Positions 49,935 to 62,844 of a stretch of DNA of 64,000 nt are shown piece after piece. The position numbers and the translations under genes are program-made. Position 1 is the first letter of the stretch. Every line of letters begins with the position of its first letter. This stretch comes from Polyangium sp. 6x1. Its GTDB lineage: Bacteria; Myxococcota_A; Polyangia; Polyangiales; Polyangiaceae. Location: assembly GCF_029946515.1 (NCBI RefSeq), contig NZ_JARZHH010000019.1, forward strand, positions 110,490 to 174,489. Reading direction: 5' to 3'. A model generated the notes under the pieces. The model was not told the origin of the DNA, did no database searches, and saw only the letters and a list, made by a program, of their open reading frames with translations.

Positions 49935-51753
49935 TGCCGAGCACCTTCATGCGGTGGACCAGCGTCCGGAGCGGCATTTCGAGCTTGCGCGCCGCCTCCG
50001 TCTGGTTCCACGAAGACGCCCGGAGCGCCTCCACGATGACCTGCGCCTCGTAATTCTGCATTCGCGTGCGGAGCCCGCCTGCGTCGTTCGCCGGGGCGGG
50101 CTCCGCGGCCGCGACGAGGACCTCCTTCGCCGCGAGGTTGCCGATGCGCCCCGCCGCGCGGACGCGCTCGGGCAGGTCGTGCACCGAGATCGAATCCCCC
50201 TCGGCGATGACCACGGCTCGCTCGATTGCATTGCGCAGCTCCCTCACGTTGCCCGACCACGGATAGCTCCGCAAAAGGGCGAGCGCGTCGGGCTGAATGC
50301 GCTGGATCCGTCGCTCGTTCGCCTGGTTGGCGAGCATCAAGAAGCGCATCGCGAGCGGCTCGATCTCCTCCACGCGCTCCCGGAGCGGCGGGATGTCGAG
50401 CGTCATCGTGTTCAGGCGGAACAGGAGATCCAATCGAAAGCTGCCGGACGTGGCCATCGCTTCGAGGTCCCTGTGGGTCGCCGCGATGAGCCGCACGTCG
50501 ACGTCGATCTCCTTCGTCGAGCCCACCCGCGCCACGCGCCGCGTCTCGAGCACCCGCAGGAGCGCCGCCTGCGCCGCGAGCGGCAGCTCCCCGACCTCGT
50601 CGAGGAACACCGTCCCGCCTTCCGCGGCCTCGAAGATGCCTTTTTGCTGCTGGGCGGCCCCGGTGAACGCGCCGCGCTCGTAGCCGAACAGCGTGCTCTC
50701 GACGAGCTGCTGCGGGATCGCGCCGCAGTTCACGCATACCATCGGCCGGGAATGCCGCGGGCTCTGCTCGTGCAGGGCCCGCGCGATCACCTCCTTGCCC
50801 GTCCCCGTCTCGCCCTGCAAGAGCACCGGGATCGAGGAGCGAGCGAGCCGCGCGACCGTCATGAAGACCTGGCGCATGGCCGCACTCTCCACCACGGGTT
50901 GCTCGTCTGTCTCGGGTTGTCCCGACGGACTGCCCCACGTCCACGGGCCGCCCGGCATCGAATGCACGTGCCGTCCGGGCGCTGCGCGTTGCAAGGCTGC
51001 GCGGCAGCCCTCGAGGAGTTTTTCCGCGGACCTCGCGGTCTCGGGGGAGGCGGCCACGCCGACGAGCAACGTGGCGCCTCCCTCCTTCGGTTCGCTGATC
51101 CGGTGCGCGATGTCGCACGCCACGCCGAGCGTCGCTTCCGGCAGGAGGACGGCCACAGCGTCGAGGCTATAAAGGCCGACCTTGTCGATGGGGCGGAGCT
51201 CCGCTTGCACGCGCGCGAGCCACCGGCTCACGTGCGCGCTCTCGCGTCCGCCCGCGCGCACCATCAGGATCGCCGCGCTGCGCCCGAAAAACCGCGCCCG
51301 GACGACCTCGTCTTCGAGCATGCTCCGGAGCCGCTCGTAGCTGAGCAGTCCGGGCAGAAAGCTCGCCTCCGGCGCGCGCTCGCCGATCGTGATGATCACG
51401 CGCCCCAGCATCACCTCGTCGCCGATCCGCGCGACGCCCTCCGTCACCCGCTCGCCTTGCACCCACGTGCCGTTCAGCGAGCCGAGATCCTCGACGCGCA
51501 CGCTCCCATTTTCGAGCAACGTGAAACAAGCGTGCTGGCGCGACAAACTATCGTCGTCGATTTGCACGTCGGACGGGGACGTCCGCCCGATGACCTGCCG
51601 CGCGCCGGGCCGGAGCTCGACGAGCTCGGTGCCGTCGCGATGATAGACGAGCAGGGTCGGCCATTGATGCGCTTGCCTCAGGGCGGCGCCTGCCTCGCGT
51701 CCGCCCGGCGGGAGAGGGATGGTTTCCGTGATCTGCGCGGCTCGTGAACCCAT
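49849..51753 (-). CDS. FHA-containing sigma-54 activator
   Basis: 634 residues. FHA domain (about 35-125): GRTSPSDVQIDDDSLSRQH and DLGSLNGTW, binding phosphothreonine. A middle domain (about 150-275) looks like a degenerate GGDEF/nucleotidyl cyclase fold (LLSYERLRSMLEDEVVRAR; GLYSLDAVAVLLPEAT) and lacks the GGDEF motif. The AAA+ domain (about 305-540) is complete: GETGTGKEVIARALH, GYERGAFTGAA, GGTVFLDEVGELP, and the sensor II-type end. A Fis-type helix-turn-helix (NQTEAARKLEMPLRTLVHR) ends it. It can be read as a switch that uses phosphorylation by the adjacent Ser/Thr kinases to turn on sigma-54 promoters. The start at 51753 is 158 bases from the divergent kinase gene. Confidence 0.9.
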   Translation of the reverse strand: MGSRAAQITETIPLPPGGREAGAALRQAHQWPTLLVYHRDGTELVELRPGARQVIGRTSPSDVQIDDDSLSRQHACFTLLENGSVRVEDLGSLNGTWVQGERVTEGVARIGDEVMLGRVIITIGERAPEASFLPGLLSYERLRSMLEDEVVRARFFGRSAAILMVRAGGRESAHVSRWLARVQAELRPIDKVGLYSLDAVAVLLPEATLGVACDIAHRISEPKEGGATLLVGVAASPETARSAEKLLEGCRAALQRAAPGRHVHSMPGGPWTWGSPSGQPETDEQPVVESAAMRQVFMTVARLARSSIPVLLQGETGTGKEVIARALHEQSPRHSRPMVCVNCGAIPQQLVESTLFGYERGAFTGAAQQQKGIFEAAEGGTVFLDEVGELPLAAQAALLRVLETRRVARVGSTKEIDVDVRLIAATHRDLEAMATSGSFRLDLLFRLNTMTLDIPPLRERVEEIEPLAMRFLMLANQANERRIQRIQPDALALLRSYPWSGNVRELRNAIERAVVIAEGDSISVHDLPERVRAAGRIGNLAAKEVLVAAAEPAPANDAGGLRTRMQNYEAQVIVEALRASSWNQTEAARKLEMPLRTLVHRMKVLGIKKLGFGTAEPSQPNTSDESESDDELPA

Positions 51754-51911
51754 GTTGCTATCCAGCAACCTTGTCGATCGCCGCGCGAGGGTCGATGGGC
51801 GATGTTCGGGCGCCGAGCCGGCCAACGTGGCCGCGTGAAATTCCTTGCGCCTCCCGATGCCGAACGACCTCCCCCGGCTCCATGAGCCCGCCGCGTTGCA
51901 TCGCGGACACC

Positions 51912-55685
<3,774 letters not shown>

Positions 55686-55696
55686 GGAGGATCCCC

Positions 55697-56986
55697 TCAA
55701 TCGAGGCCCCGCGCGAGCCTCCGCGCCCGCTCCGCGAGCCCCTGCACGACCGAATGAAAGCTCCGCAGCTTGCGGAGCTTCTCTCCCCCGAATCGCTCTT
55801 CGAGCGCGCGCGCGAGCCGCGGGACACGCGCCGTGCCGCCGGTGCAACAAACCACGTCGATCGCCTCGAACCCGAGCCCTGCCTCTTCGAGCGTCCGATC
55901 CAGCGCCCGCAAGATCGCGTCGACCGAGCGCTCGGCGCCCGCCTCGAACTCGTCGCGCGTGATCCATTCGTGGATGTGCATCGTCGGGTAGTCGAACTCG
56001 AACCGGGTCTTCGTCGCCTCCGAGAGCGCGCATTTGCTGTGCTCGATGGCCTCGAACACCTGAAAGGCGAGCGCGTCCTCGACGAGGCAGAGGAGCTGAT
56101 CCATTCGCTTCTGGTCGTCTCCCCCGAGCGACCAGGCCTGCACGTCGCGCAGGAACGCGAGCATGTCCCGGTGCTGGAGCACCGCCATGTCCGCCGGCGA
56201 GCAGAGCTTTTCCATGATGCCTCGGGGCATCGTGAGGAGGTTCTTGCCGAGCGGGACCTGGTAGGTGACCTCCGCGCCGAAATGACGCGCAATCTTGTGG
56301 CGCATCAAGCTCCCGTCGAGCGCGTCGCCGGCCACGGAGACGCCTCCGAGCGAGAGCACGTCCGAGGCCGCGAAGCCGTCCGGTCGCATCCGAACGACCG
56401 TATAATCGCTCGTCCCGCCGCCGAAATCGGCGACGAGGACCGTCATCGGACGATCGAGCGCGAGCTCGAAATCGTGGGCCGCGGCGACGGGCTCGGGGCA
56501 AAAGGCGACCTCGGAAAAACCCGCGCTCTTGGCCGCGCGCTCGAGCCGGGCCTGCGCGAGCCGGTCCTCCTCGGGATCGAGCGAGAACATGGCCGGCCGG
56601 CCCAGCACCACGCGATCGACGTCGGCGTCGAAATGGCGGTTCGCGTGGTCGCGCATCACGCGCAGGAAGCGGCCGATCAGGTCCTCGATGGTGACGACGC
56701 GGCTACCGATCTGCGTGCCGGAGAAGCCGCGGTCGGGGAGAAATTTCTTGATCGAGCGGATGAGCCGCCCTTGCATTCCGCTCGCGACGAAGTCGCGGAT
56801 GGCCACCGCGCCGCACGAGAACTGGTTCTGCCCGAAAAAGAGCAGGCTTCGCAGGATGGTCGGGTCGGACGCGGCGTCGTCGAGAGGGATCGGTGGGCAC
56901 GTGGAGGTGGCGTTCGCCGCGGCGAGCAGCGAATTGGTGGTGCCGAAGTCGATGGCATAAACCTCGGGTTTGAATCGTGAGGACAT
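55697..56986 (-). CDS. Hsp70-like ATPase, YegD type
   Basis: 429 residues. YAIDFGTTNSLLAAA and VLVADFGGGTSDYTVVR are the two phosphate motifs, and VVCCTGGTARVPRL the adenosine motif of the actin/Hsp70 fold. It ends soon after the nucleotide-binding domain, so the peptide-binding beta-sandwich and lid of DnaK are missing, as in E. coli YegD. It can bind and hydrolyse ATP but probably does not fold proteins in the usual way. It is convergent with the kinase gene (11-base gap), and divergent from DUF2804. Start at 56986 has GGAAGG upstream. Confidence 0.87.
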   Translation of the reverse strand: MSSRFKPEVYAIDFGTTNSLLAAANATSTCPPIPLDDAASDPTILRSLLFFGQNQFSCGAVAIRDFVASGMQGRLIRSIKKFLPDRGFSGTQIGSRVVTIEDLIGRFLRVMRDHANRHFDADVDRVVLGRPAMFSLDPEEDRLAQARLERAAKSAGFSEVAFCPEPVAAAHDFELALDRPMTVLVADFGGGTSDYTVVRMRPDGFAASDVLSLGGVSVAGDALDGSLMRHKIARHFGAEVTYQVPLGKNLLTMPRGIMEKLCSPADMAVLQHRDMLAFLRDVQAWSLGGDDQKRMDQLLCLVEDALAFQVFEAIEHSKCALSEATKTRFEFDYPTMHIHEWITRDEFEAGAERSVDAILRALDRTLEEAGLGFEAIDVVCCTGGTARVPRLARALEERFGGEKLRKLRSFHSVVQGLAERARRLARGLD

Positions 56987-57066
56987 GGGTTCGCGCCTTC
57001 CGGGTGGATGCCTGACGGCCCCGGGATATGGCCACCCCACGCGCCTCTTTACAAGCTAGAAAATTC

Positions 57067-58116
57067 ATGGGAAAATCCGTGGAGGCTCTCCGGATGGGCG
57101 GAAATTTGCGCGAGATCGACCGCGACGTGGCCCTCTGCACACCGGAGGGTCGGCTGAACCCCGAGGCGAAGGGCTGGTCGCGCCGGCCGCTGCACCGATG
57201 CAACCTGCGCGGCCCCTGGGGGCGAGCGAAGCGCTGGGATTACTGGTGCGTCACCTGGAACGGCGGCGTCCTGTCGCTCACGTATGCCGACTTCGACTAC
57301 CTCGGCATGGCGAGCGCGCTTTTCCTCGATCGCGAGACCGGCCGCGAGCTCGAAAAGGTCGTCCCGGTCCCGCTCGCGCTCGGGTTCTCGCAGCCCGACA
57401 CGGTCGGCGGCGCCGACATCGTGTTCGATCGGCTCGGGCTCGGGCTTTCGTTCCGCGAGGAGAGCCGAGGCACGCGTCTCGTCACCAGGTTCCAGAGCCG
57501 CGGGCGCGACGTGGAGGCCGACGTGCTCGTGGCCCGGCCGCCCGGGCACGAGACGCTCAATGTCGTGGTGCCGTGGAGCGACACGTTGTTCCAGTTCACC
57601 TCGAAGCAAAACACGCTCCCCGCGACCGGGACCGTTCGCGTCGACGGCGCCTCGCAGGTGATCGGCCCGGACGAACAGGCCTTCGGCTGCCTCGATTTCG
57701 GTCGCGGCGTCTGGCCGATGGAGACCGTCTGGAACTGGGCGTCGGCGTCGGGGATCGTCGGCGGGAGAACGGTCGGGCTGCAATTCGGCGGTAAGTGGAC
57801 CGATGGAACCGGGGCGACCGAAAACGGCATCTGCCTCGACGGCCGGCTCCACAAGATCGGCGAAGATGTCCGGTTCGATTACGATCGCCGTGATTTTCGC
57901 AAGCCGTGGCGGCTCACCACGCCCGGCTCCGACCGCGTCGCGCTCGATTTCCAGCCGGCGCACGAGAAGCGGACGAAGGTGCCGCTCGTCGTGGCCGGCG
58001 CGGAGCTGCATCTGTGCTTCGGCCGCTTCTCGGGCGAGGTGCGCGACGACGCCGGCGAGCGCGTGATCGTCGACGGTCTCTTCGGCTGGGCCGAGGAGAT
58101 GCGCGCCCGCTGGTAG
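57067..58116 (+). CDS. DUF2804 domain protein
   Basis: 349 residues. GRLNPEAKGWSRRPLHRCNL and KRWDYWCVTWNGG near the N-terminus are the family hallmark, and TVWNWASASGIVGGRTVGLQ is further on. The fold is beta-rich and lipocalin-like (inference); function unknown in the family. An in-frame ATG at 57028 lies upstream. Starts at 57067 or 57094 place the family motif at its normal distance. Divergent from the Hsp70-like gene; the AT-rich stretch TTTACAAGC near 57046-57057 could be part of its promoter. Confidence 0.82.
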   Translation: MGKSVEALRMGGNLREIDRDVALCTPEGRLNPEAKGWSRRPLHRCNLRGPWGRAKRWDYWCVTWNGGVLSLTYADFDYLGMASALFLDRETGRELEKVVPVPLALGFSQPDTVGGADIVFDRLGLGLSFREESRGTRLVTRFQSRGRDVEADVLVARPPGHETLNVVVPWSDTLFQFTSKQNTLPATGTVRVDGASQVIGPDEQAFGCLDFGRGVWPMETVWNWASASGIVGGRTVGLQFGGKWTDGTGATENGICLDGRLHKIGEDVRFDYDRRDFRKPWRLTTPGSDRVALDFQPAHEKRTKVPLVVAGAELHLCFGRFSGEVRDDAGERVIVDGLFGWAEEMRARW

Positions 58117-58237
58117 CAGGCTGTCGATAAGCTTGCTGCGCGCCCTGGATCGTCGGTCGTCGTCCTCGGAATACGCTTGTATTCCTGCGTCCTCCTCCCT
58201 AGCTCCAGGGCGCTCGCGGCGCTTCTCGACAGCCTGC
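58116..58237. terminator. nested palindrome, possible bidirectional terminator or palindromic repeat
   Basis: It begins at the last base of the DUF2804 stop and ends 4 bases before the stop of the convergent membrane gene. Outer arms of 34 bases (58116-58149 and 58204-58237) match in about 26 positions, including a perfect GCAGGCTGTCGA pair and CGCCCTGGA. Inside lies GGAATAC-GCTT-GTATTCC (58168-58185), a perfect hairpin. No T-run follows, so it is not a classical Rho-independent terminator, but a strong stem in either RNA is certain if transcribed. Confidence 0.6.
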
Positions 58238-58241
58238 TAGC

Positions 58242-60023
58242 TCACCCGCCAATCGCCGTCTGGTACGACGCGACCGGAAGCTCGCGCGTCTCCCCGACCT
58301 TCGGCACCACGAGCGGCACGTATCGCGTTTTCTCCCAGACGACCCATACCATCGACGGATCGTCCAGCGACTTGTCGAAATGGAAATCGATCCGCGAAGG
58401 CACGGTGCCATCCTCGGTCACGGATACGATCTCCGCCTCCATGGCCCCGACCGGGACGCGGTCTCCGGCGCGCAGCGGGAACCTCTCCGGATCCCGGAAC
58501 ACCGTCGCCGTCGGATCACGGAAATAGCCGTCCGAGAGCGTCACCGACAGCGTGCGATCGTCCACGCGGCCGACCTTCAGTGTCCCGCCGACCGCCGTCG
58601 CGAGCACGCGGAGCTCCGCGGGCAAGGGCGCATTCTCGTTGATCCATGACGCCAGGACCACATTCGAGATCACGCTGTCGGGCGCGGCCACCACCACGAG
58701 CGTCCGTCCCGCGGCGCCATCCATTCTGGGCATGCTCGTGATTGCCCGCTCGGTGAAGCCGTGCAGCATCGCGCCCGTCGACCACGCCCGCAGCGGCAGC
58801 AAGAGGGGCGCGATGACGAGGTGGAAGAGCACGAGGACCGCGGCCACCGCGCCCACGTACACGCGCGCCGCCCGCCCGAGGTGCTCGCGCGAGGCCACGA
58901 GCATCGACGCGACGAGCCCCGATCCCCCGATCCCGGCAAAGAGCAAGAGCCGATCGCTCGGCCAAACCGCGCAGGTCGGCACGAGGGAGAGCGTCATGCC
59001 CATGGCGAAAAATGCGGCATTGCGGTCGCGCCGCAGCACCGCGAAAATCCCGCCCCCCACGACGAGCAGCACGAGGAGGCAAATCGACGCGAGGCGCCGG
59101 GTCTCGTTCGGCGGCCAGAGCATCCACACGTCCGCGGGCGGCGCGGCCATCTGCCCGGCGAGGAGCACCGGCAGCCGCGTCGTCATGGCCTGGAGGAACG
59201 CGCCCGTTTGTCGGAGAGGATCAATGTAAAATGCGCCGCCCGCCGCGCCATAACGGCCGATCTTGTACGCGGCGAACCAGACGAGGGCGGCCCCGACGTG
59301 CGGGAGGAACGCGGCCGCGCGGGATCGCAGCGACGCGCGATCGAGGAAGAGGGCGTACGCGAAGAGATACGCGAGCGCGCCGATCCCGCTCTCCCCCGAA
59401 AACATCGCCGCGAGCACCGCGAGCGGCGCGAGGAACCGGCCCGGCTTCCAGCCGTCCCGGCGGGCGCGATCGTGCGCGATGAGCGCGATCACGGCAAAGA
59501 GGGTCGAGAGGATCGCGTGCCTGTTCGCGATCCACGTGATGACCATCGCATGCGCGTCGTCGACCGCGAAGATCAGCGCGGCGAGCCCCGCGGCGACCGT
59601 GGCGCCGAGCAGCCTTCGATAGAGGTGCGCCGCGAAAAACACCGTCGCCGCGAAGGCGAGGATGCTCTCGGCGTGCATGAGCCAGTGGGCATTCGGCCAG
59701 ACCCGGTAATCGAGCGCGTGCCAGAGCGACGCGAGGGGGCGGAGGAACGCGAGCCTCGAACCGTCGACGGTCCACCAGGGCCACATCCCGTGATCCCGGA
59801 GGTAGCGGAGCGCGGCGGGATCTTCTTCGAGGAAGGTGAAGACATCCCAGTCCCCGCGGGGCCCCGCGGGCCGCGTGAACGTCGGATGATACGCCATCCG
59901 GTGCGTGTGATCGTCCATGATCGGCCCGGCCCCGAGCGTGGGCAGGACCAGGACGATCGCGAGGAGCGCGACGACGATCGGGGCGCGCCTATGCGCGAGC
60001 CATCCTTTGACGCGGGCCAGCAT
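58242..60023 (-). CDS. multi-spanning membrane protein, glycosyltransferase-39-like
   Basis: 593 residues from the ATG at 60023 (GAGGG upstream); a GTG two codons earlier is an alternative. About nine to eleven hydrophobic helices precede a soluble C-terminal beta-rich domain (about 430-593). PIMDDHTHRMAYHPTF early on is an acidic periplasmic loop of the type seen in GT-C transferases (PMT/ArnT), where a DD/DE motif is catalytic. If so, it transfers a sugar from a lipid carrier. This rests on topology and that loop only. No polysaccharide genes are adjacent. Confidence 0.65.
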   Translation of the reverse strand: MLARVKGWLAHRRAPIVVALLAIVLVLPTLGAGPIMDDHTHRMAYHPTFTRPAGPRGDWDVFTFLEEDPAALRYLRDHGMWPWWTVDGSRLAFLRPLASLWHALDYRVWPNAHWLMHAESILAFAATVFFAAHLYRRLLGATVAAGLAALIFAVDDAHAMVITWIANRHAILSTLFAVIALIAHDRARRDGWKPGRFLAPLAVLAAMFSGESGIGALAYLFAYALFLDRASLRSRAAAFLPHVGAALVWFAAYKIGRYGAAGGAFYIDPLRQTGAFLQAMTTRLPVLLAGQMAAPPADVWMLWPPNETRRLASICLLVLLVVGGGIFAVLRRDRNAAFFAMGMTLSLVPTCAVWPSDRLLLFAGIGGSGLVASMLVASREHLGRAARVYVGAVAAVLVLFHLVIAPLLLPLRAWSTGAMLHGFTERAITSMPRMDGAAGRTLVVVAAPDSVISNVVLASWINENAPLPAELRVLATAVGGTLKVGRVDDRTLSVTLSDGYFRDPTATVFRDPERFPLRAGDRVPVGAMEAEIVSVTEDGTVPSRIDFHFDKSLDDPSMVWVVWEKTRYVPLVVPKVGETRELPVASYQTAIGG

Positions 60024-60154
60024 GGCCACCCTCTATAGGGGATCGGGCGGGCGCCGACCAGAGGCGTCGAATCGAAGAAACGGTCGCCCGGGGCGTATGG
60101 TAGAGATCGCTTGGCGCGTTCAGGGAAACCCGTGCGTCGATTCCGTACCCGGAT

Positions 60155-61711
60155 TTACCGGCGTTCGTCCTGCGTGCACGCGTAGAGGTCGTCGTCGAGG
60201 GTCATCCAATCGAGGATCGATTTGAAGGCGAGGATCGTCGCGGTCAGGTACTTCTGGGCGTACGGCATCGAGAGCGTCTGGAGGTCCTCGTCAGCGGGCG
60301 AGGCCGCCCCTCCGGGTAAATCGACCGGGTTTCCCGCGCGCGCATACGGGTTCGCGAGAAATTGCGCGGAGGAGAGCACGAGCAGCCGCGCGGGCGCGGA
60401 TCGCCCGGGATCGAACGCGCTCCGAAGCTTGCCCTCGACGGTCGCCGCGAGCACCCGCGAGCCGTATTGGCCTTTCGGCTGGAACGTGCTGGAGAATTTG
60501 AGGTGGATCGTCTCGCTCGCGTCGACGGTCGTGCGCGGCGTCGAGCGCGCCACGGCGCGCAGGGTCGCCTCGGGCTGGAGCTCCGGGTGGAGGACGAGCG
60601 GCGAGGAAAATGGCATCGCGAGCTCGTCGAGGCGGGAGAATCCGAGGAAAGAGCTGTCGAGCGTCTGCTGCGCAGGGGGCGCATTCTCCTTGTGCGCGGC
60701 GAGCGTGAGGCCGAACCCGACGAGCTCGAGGGGCTCTCCCGATTGGAGCGCAATGTGCAGCCGGACCGAGCTGCCCCAGTCGAGCACCGCCTCGTTCTTC
60801 ATTTCGACGCCGTACCCCTCGAGGAGCTGATCGATGCCGTGGGTATCGATCGTCGCCCTCATCGATGCGTCCCCGGGCCGGAGGTTCACCGCGCTCGTCA
60901 AAAAGGCGCCCGTCTTGCCGCCGCGCAGGAAAAACTCGTCGATGCGGCGAAGCTCCGCGTCCGTCAGATCGCGGCCCGGTTGCGTGACGAGGAGGCCTTC
61001 GAGGCTCGGGTCGATCGACGCCTTGCCGCCACGCAGATCGACCGGCACGAAGTGGTAGAAGGGCAACGCCTGCTCGACGATGCGCTGGATGGAGGGGCCC
61101 TCCCGGGAATCCTCCGGGTTCTTTGCGACGAGGTTCGCGTCGCCGAGCGCGATCTCGTCCGTGCCCGTGAGGACGCCAATGCGCAGGGCGCGGCCGTTCA
61201 CGCGCGCGTCGAGGTCGCGGATCTTCATCGAGATCCAGGAACGGAGGTCCGCGGGGGATACGGAGGTCAGAAGGGGCACGGCCTCCTGTTCGTCGGCATG
61301 ACGAAGGCTCACGCCGAAAAAACCAATTCCGCGTAAGTAGTCGGATTCGAAATAACCTTCCTGGAGGCCCGCTTCACGGGCCGCCTCGCGCGTCGCCTCG
61401 TCCTTCACCCGGATCGTGCGCACGACGATCTTGTCGTCGCCGCCCCCGGCGATCTCATCGAGGACCTCGCGGAGCTCGGCGAGATGGCCCTCGATGCCTT
61501 TGAGCTCCGGGCTCGCGTAGATCTCGACATACACGGGCGATCGGAGGGAGTCCCGGAGATGTTGCAGGCCTCGATGGCATGCGTCTTTCGTGGTCGTCGC
61601 GGGGCTCGCCGGAATCACGGCGGCCGGGCCCGGCGCGGCCGGGCGAGGCGCGGTGCCGCAGCCCGTCGAGAGCGTGGTGAACAGACCCAGGGCGAGCGCG
61701 GCGCGTAGCAT
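60155..61711 (-). CDS. GldG/IFT52-like domain lipoprotein
   Basis: 518 residues from the ATG at 61711. Signal and lipobox LSTGC. VYVEIYASPELKGIEGHLAELREVL opens an ABC_transp_aux/GldG-type domain, followed by LRIGVLTGTDEI, PFYHFVPVDLRGG and LEGLLVTQPGRDLTDAELR. This fold goes with ABC transporters in gliding and secretion complexes, but no ATPase or permease lies nearby. It also lacks the C-terminal membrane helix usual for GldG. The free-standing lipid-anchored form is unusual; it may act on the periplasmic face. Divergent from the epimerase gene. Confidence 0.7.
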   Translation of the reverse strand: MLRAALALGLFTTLSTGCGTAPRPAAPGPAAVIPASPATTTKDACHRGLQHLRDSLRSPVYVEIYASPELKGIEGHLAELREVLDEIAGGGDDKIVVRTIRVKDEATREAAREAGLQEGYFESDYLRGIGFFGVSLRHADEQEAVPLLTSVSPADLRSWISMKIRDLDARVNGRALRIGVLTGTDEIALGDANLVAKNPEDSREGPSIQRIVEQALPFYHFVPVDLRGGKASIDPSLEGLLVTQPGRDLTDAELRRIDEFFLRGGKTGAFLTSAVNLRPGDASMRATIDTHGIDQLLEGYGVEMKNEAVLDWGSSVRLHIALQSGEPLELVGFGLTLAAHKENAPPAQQTLDSSFLGFSRLDELAMPFSSPLVLHPELQPEATLRAVARSTPRTTVDASETIHLKFSSTFQPKGQYGSRVLAATVEGKLRSAFDPGRSAPARLLVLSSAQFLANPYARAGNPVDLPGGAASPADEDLQTLSMPYAQKYLTATILAFKSILDWMTLDDDLYACTQDERR

Positions 61712-61786
61712 GGCGCGGCATCCTAGCCGCGCCGCCGGCGCACGGTCAAACTTGGCATCCGGGGTTCGACAGGCCATGGTGTGCGC

Positions 61787-62800
61787 ATGCGAATCCTCGT
61801 TCTCGGCGGCACGGCGTTCCTCGGGCGAGCGATCGTGGCGGAGGCGCTCGGGCGAGATCACCACGTGACCACGTTCAACCGCGGGCGAAGGTTTTCCGAC
61901 GTGCCCGGCGTGGAGGTGATCCGCGGCGACCGGACCGAGCGGGCCGATCTCGATCGGCTGCGGGCCGGGCGCTGGGATGCGGTGGTGGATACGAGCGGGT
62001 ACGTGCCGCGCGTGGTCGGCCAGGCGGCGGCCGTGCTGCGCGAGGTCGCTCCCGTGTATGCGTTTGCCTCCTCGGCGTCCGTCTACGTCGATCGGCCGCG
62101 CCTTCCCGTCGATGAATCGAGCCGCGTGTTCGATTGCGCGCCGGATGCGGGCCCGGACGACGGGGATTACGGGACGCTCAAGGCGGGATGCGAGCGGGCG
62201 GTCGTCGAGCATTACGGGGATGCGGCGCTCTTGCTGCGCCTCGGCGTGATCGTGGGCCCGTACGAGGACGTCGGCCGGCTGCCGTGGTGGCTCGCGCGGA
62301 TCGCCCGCGGCGGTGACGTGCTTTCGCCGGGTTCGCCCGACGTGCGAATGCAGCTCGTCGATGCGCGGGATGTCGCGAGATTCACGGTAGACCTGCTCGA
62401 ACGTGGCCAGGGGGGCGCGCTGAACGTCGCCGGGCCCGCGGGAAACCCGACGTTTGGCACATTGTTATCGGATTGCATGAAGGTCACGGAGAGCGACGCG
62501 CGTCTCGTGTGGGTCGACGACGATTTCCTCCTTTCGCACGACGTGAAGCCGTGGTCCGAGCTGCCGATCTGGGCGCCGATGAACGCGGAATGTGGCGCCG
62601 CGTGGCAGATGCGCGGCCCGCGCGCCGCAGAGCTCGGCCTGCGTTTTCGGCCGATGAGCGAGACCCTCGCGGATACGTGGGCGCTCATGCGCACAGGCTG
62701 GAAACCTTGGCCTCGTCCCGAGCTGCCCGAGCTCGGCATCGACGACGGCAAGGAGCAGCGGATCCTGGCCGCGTGGCGAGCCCGCGGGACCTCGACGTGA
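61787..62800 (+). CDS. NAD-dependent epimerase/dehydratase family protein
   Basis: 337 residues from the ATG at 61787 (a GTG two codons earlier is possible). ILVLGGTAFLGRAIV is the NAD-binding Rossmann motif; VVDTSGYVP and FASSASVYVDR are the extended SDR strands. The active-site Tyr-x3-Lys is GDYGTLKAG. The fold is complete. It resembles CSP41-like/UDP-sugar epimerases; the substrate is unknown. The C-terminal portion PGSPDVRMQLVDARDVA is typical of the family. Confidence 0.88.
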   Translation: MRILVLGGTAFLGRAIVAEALGRDHHVTTFNRGRRFSDVPGVEVIRGDRTERADLDRLRAGRWDAVVDTSGYVPRVVGQAAAVLREVAPVYAFASSASVYVDRPRLPVDESSRVFDCAPDAGPDDGDYGTLKAGCERAVVEHYGDAALLLRLGVIVGPYEDVGRLPWWLARIARGGDVLSPGSPDVRMQLVDARDVARFTVDLLERGQGGALNVAGPAGNPTFGTLLSDCMKVTESDARLVWVDDDFLLSHDVKPWSELPIWAPMNAECGAAWQMRGPRAAELGLRFRPMSETLADTWALMRTGWKPWPRPELPELGIDDGKEQRILAAWRARGTST

Positions 62801-62844
62801 AATTCGAGGGGACAGCACGGCGCGACCGCGGCTACCTTCCCCGC

